Origin: Leptolyngbya sp. NIES-3755
GTDB taxonomy: Bacteria > Cyanobacteriota > Cyanobacteriia > Leptolyngbyales > Leptolyngbyaceae
Length of the DNA stretch: 64,000 nucleotides
Direction: 5' to 3'
Assembly (NCBI GenBank): GCA_001548435.1
Contig: AP017308.1
Location: 1,745,030 to 1,809,029 of the forward strand
A program made the position numbers and the translations under genes. Each line of letters opens with the position of its first letter. Position 1 is the stretch's first letter. A model generated the notes under the pieces. The model saw only the letters and a program-made list of their open reading frames with translations, was not told where the DNA came from and did no database searches. Of the stretch, positions 61,675 to 64,000 are shown one piece after another.

Positions 61675-63570
61675 TTATGGAGTTGGACTGGGAGATACTA
61701 CAGGTTCAGTCACACTCGGCGGAATCTTGTCAGCAACGATCAAAGCTTCCATTACGGCTTTAACGATCGGGGCTGCCACAGTTGATCCAAACGCATCTTC
61801 ACCTTTTGGTTCATCGATCACGGCTGCCACCACGTATTTGGGATTGTCGATCGGGAAAATGCTCACGAAACTGGTAATCTTCGCACCTTCGATATAACCG
61901 CCATTCGGTCCTGCTTTCTGTGCGGTTCCGGTTTTTCCACCGATGCGATAGTTCGGAATCTGAGCCGCTTTTCCGGTTCCATTTTTCACGACCGATTCCA
62001 TCATTTGCAGAACGGTTTGAGTCGTTTGCGGTGAAAAGATTTGCTTGAAGTCGGATGAATTCGCTTGCCAGTAAGGTTGCCCATTCTCATCGAACAAGCC
62101 TTGAACGACGTGTGGCGTAAGCAGTTTACCGCCACTTGCAAGAATGCCTTGGAGTTGAACCAGTTGCAGTGCCGTTAACGAAAATCCTTGACCAAAAGAA
62201 CTGGTTGCCGCATCGACCGGAGATTCTGCAAAGGTCTTCTGATCTTTCAACTGTCCAGCCGTTTCAAACGGTAAATCGATCCCGGTTGGTTTACCGAGTC
62301 CAATCCTTTGTAGCCAAGAATAGTAGGTCGGGCGGGACATTTGCTGAATAATTCGCACCATGCCGACATTACTCGAATGCTCCATGATTTGAGTAATCGT
62401 GCTGGGTCCACGTGCGCCTGCGGTCGAATAGTCAAAGTTTTGAATGGGCCATCCGTCGATTTGGATTGCGCCTTCATCGTTGATGACTTGATCTGGTTTG
62501 ATTGCTCCTGCTTCGAGCGCGATCGCAATATTAATTGGTTTAAACGTCGATCCCGGTTCATACAAATCCGTCAACGCCCAATTCTTAAACTGTTCAACGT
62601 TCGCTTTATAAAACTGATTCGGATCGTAAGAGGGATCAGATGCCATTGCCCGAATTTCTCCGGTTTTCGCATCCATCGCAATCACGACACCTCGTTTCGC
62701 GTTGAATTTTTTCAGTTGCGGTTGGAGCGCATCAAGCGCGGCACGTTGAACGCGATTATCGATCGACAATTGCAGCCGCAAGTTATCCATCTGCAAAAAT
62801 CCACCCGGAAGTCGATCAGGCATCATCACTCCCGATCCCGTTCGACTTAAGCGCACCGATTTTACCGATCGCTCTAATAAATTCTTGTGCGTATATTCGA
62901 CTCCCGCTTGCCCCACGCGATCGACATCTAAATATCCGACCACATCTGCAACTAAATTTTGCTGCGGGTAAAGTCGTTGTTGTTGTTGAGCCAGTTCTAG
63001 TCCATCAAGTTGTAAGTTCTGAATGCGATCGGCTGCCGATTCAGGGACAGCATATTCCACTCGAATTCCGCTTTCGGCTGAGTTGAATCGTTCCAGTAAT
63101 TCGCCCGCAGACTTACCCAGAATTTCAGAAAGTTTGGTCGCAATCTCGGTTTTGGGTTCTTTGAATGCGATCGGGTGAGCATAAAGCGTATAGACCGGAC
63201 GATCGATCGCCAGAACATTCCCGTTACGATCGGTAATCGGACGACGGGGCACGAATGGGCGCAAGAACGTCGTTTGTTGGGCACGGGCTTGTTTAAGCAG
63301 ATCCGCTGATTGAAAGACTTGCAGGCGAACCAGATTGAGCGTCAGAAGCACGATCGCGCCCACTAGAATCACCCAAACGAGAAAAAGCCGACGAGCACTC
63401 GGTTTCGCTTGTGCAGTCCGGAATCGATCGATCAATTGTGCGGTCATCTGAGCGGAAAATACTCGGTCGCGAAACTGTTCCACGATCGATAAATAGTTCG
63501 GACGGACAGTACGAGCGGAACTAGCTGCGGGACGGCGCGGTGAGGAGGTAGGCTTTCCTCGTTTTGACAT
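61675..63570 (-). CDS. ftsI: Division-specific peptidoglycan transpeptidase (PBP2/FtsI type)
   Basis: A 631-residue class-B penicillin-binding protein. An N-terminal cytoplasmic region, a membrane anchor (FLVWVILVGAIVLLTLNLVRL, about 63-83), a pedestal domain (RRPITDRNGNVLA...), and the transpeptidase domain with catalytic SXXK in YEPGSTFKPINIA, SXN in EHSSNVGMVRII and KTG in RIGGKTGTAQKAG. It acts in septal peptidoglycan synthesis. The upstream FtsL-like gene is 2 bp away, matching the ftsL-ftsI order of other bacteria. Confidence 0.95.
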   Translation of the reverse strand: MSKRGKPTSSPRRPAASSARTVRPNYLSIVEQFRDRVFSAQMTAQLIDRFRTAQAKPSARRLFLVWVILVGAIVLLTLNLVRLQVFQSADLLKQARAQQTTFLRPFVPRRPITDRNGNVLAIDRPVYTLYAHPIAFKEPKTEIATKLSEILGKSAGELLERFNSAESGIRVEYAVPESAADRIQNLQLDGLELAQQQQRLYPQQNLVADVVGYLDVDRVGQAGVEYTHKNLLERSVKSVRLSRTGSGVMMPDRLPGGFLQMDNLRLQLSIDNRVQRAALDALQPQLKKFNAKRGVVIAMDAKTGEIRAMASDPSYDPNQFYKANVEQFKNWALTDLYEPGSTFKPINIAIALEAGAIKPDQVINDEGAIQIDGWPIQNFDYSTAGARGPSTITQIMEHSSNVGMVRIIQQMSRPTYYSWLQRIGLGKPTGIDLPFETAGQLKDQKTFAESPVDAATSSFGQGFSLTALQLVQLQGILASGGKLLTPHVVQGLFDENGQPYWQANSSDFKQIFSPQTTQTVLQMMESVVKNGTGKAAQIPNYRIGGKTGTAQKAGPNGGYIEGAKITSFVSIFPIDNPKYVVAAVIDEPKGEDAFGSTVAAPIVKAVMEALIVADKIPPSVTEPVVSPSPTP

Positions 63571-63572
63571 GA

Positions 63573-63995
63573 TTAATATCCTAGAGGCGCAACGGGCGAG
63601 GATTGCGAAGATGCACTAACGGGCTTTTCGGGGCGAGCAGGAGCAGGCTTGAGGAAAATCAAATTATCAGGACTTTGCGGAACCAGAGTGGAACCAGGGC
63701 GATTAGACTGATTCGCGATTTGGTTTTTTAGGACTTCTCCGCTGGCTGTAATTTGACGTTCGTTGCGGCGCAATTGTTCTAGACGGCTGTATTCCTTGCC
63801 CCAAAGCTGTTGAGCATAGACTGTCCAGCCATAGACCGCAAGTACCGCTCCCGCTAGTACAAATGTGGCAAGTACGGAAACTTTCTGAGTCAGAAGCAGC
63901 GATCGTAACCACTGAGGCGGCTGTTCTCGATTCGGTAATTGCCGCACCGAAACTGCTGGTTTTCTCGATCGTTTGGAATTAAGTGCCGCTGACAT
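63573..63995 (-). CDS. FtsL-like division protein
   Basis: A 140-residue single-pass protein: a basic N-terminus, one transmembrane helix (VLATFVLAGAVLAVYGWTVY, about 42-61), a short coiled-coil periplasmic helix (SRLEQLRRNERQITASGEVLKNQIANQ) and a Pro/Ser-rich tail. Size, topology and position immediately before ftsI fit FtsL, a member of the divisome FtsQLB complex, though sequence identity to known FtsL cannot be judged here. It ends just before the window edge. Confidence 0.7.
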   Translation of the reverse strand: MSAALNSKRSRKPAVSVRQLPNREQPPQWLRSLLLTQKVSVLATFVLAGAVLAVYGWTVYAQQLWGKEYSRLEQLRRNERQITASGEVLKNQIANQSNRPGSTLVPQSPDNLIFLKPAPARPEKPVSASSQSSPVAPLGY

Positions 63996-64000
63996 ATCAC

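Overview
The window is cyanobacterial chromosome. It carries the cytochrome b6f genes petB and petD, the D1-processing protease ctpA, the ferredoxin-thioredoxin reductase catalytic subunit, a sufR/sufBCDS locus and several cyanobacteria-restricted families (DUF3122, DUF3611, DUF2949, DUF3727, an SLH-domain porin). The palindrome GCGATCGC (HIP1) recurs throughout, inside and outside genes. A filamentous Leptolyngbya-like genome is plausible, but that is inference; no rRNA or other taxonomic marker is present and I saw no tRNA or CRISPR array.

Layout. 1-1232: right part of an IS3-family element that abuts an MFS transporter. 1.3-12.6 kb: housekeeping genes (coiled-coil membrane protein, DUF3122, guaA, cbiD with an in-frame palindromic insertion, RNase HI, a glycosyltransferase, a GntR regulator, two ABC-2 permeases, a class-I amidotransferase). 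Three identical DnaA-type boxes sit at 4166-4215. 12.6-19.2 kb: the Fe-S assembly locus, with divergent sufR, two SufR operators, then ftrC-sufB-(aspartyl protease)-sufC-sufD-sufS. 20.4-25.8 kb: an S41 protease, then nirB-nirD behind a textbook NtcA promoter, and a DMT exporter. 26.5-27.9 kb: a kinase-like protein with Gln in place of the phospho-acceptor His.

28.0-34.0 kb is an accessory, defence-like island: a full TIR/NB-ARC/TPR (bacterial NLR-like) protein, a small protein plus HNH nuclease pair, a 156-residue conserved protein of unknown role, an array of about fifteen degenerate 21-bp units (32377-32691) that runs into the promoter of a second TIR/NB-ARC gene cut off just after its P-loop, and a Uma2 nuclease lacking its catalytic middle. 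The phased array next to the paralogous TIR genes is the most unusual structure I found.

34.1-64 kb: petD-petB divergent from ctpA and an HD phosphohydrolase; an amino-acid ABC importer; an SLH porin; a lipid kinase and FTR1 iron permease; small unknown genes; a RelE/YafQ-type toxin-antitoxin pair; DUF3727-mltG-yqeG; an ABC-2-type ATPase, truB and a DUF1400 hydrolase; an ethylene-receptor-like hybrid kinase; two tandem GT39 membrane glycosyltransferases; a secreted CAP-domain protein; an RNase D-like exonuclease; and ftsL/ftsI at the right edge. Functional threads are Fe-S supply and redox control (suf, ftrC), nitrogen assimilation (NtcA-nirBD), photosynthetic electron transport and repair (petBD, ctpA), iron handling (SLH porin, FTR1) and peptidoglycan/division (mltG, ftsI).
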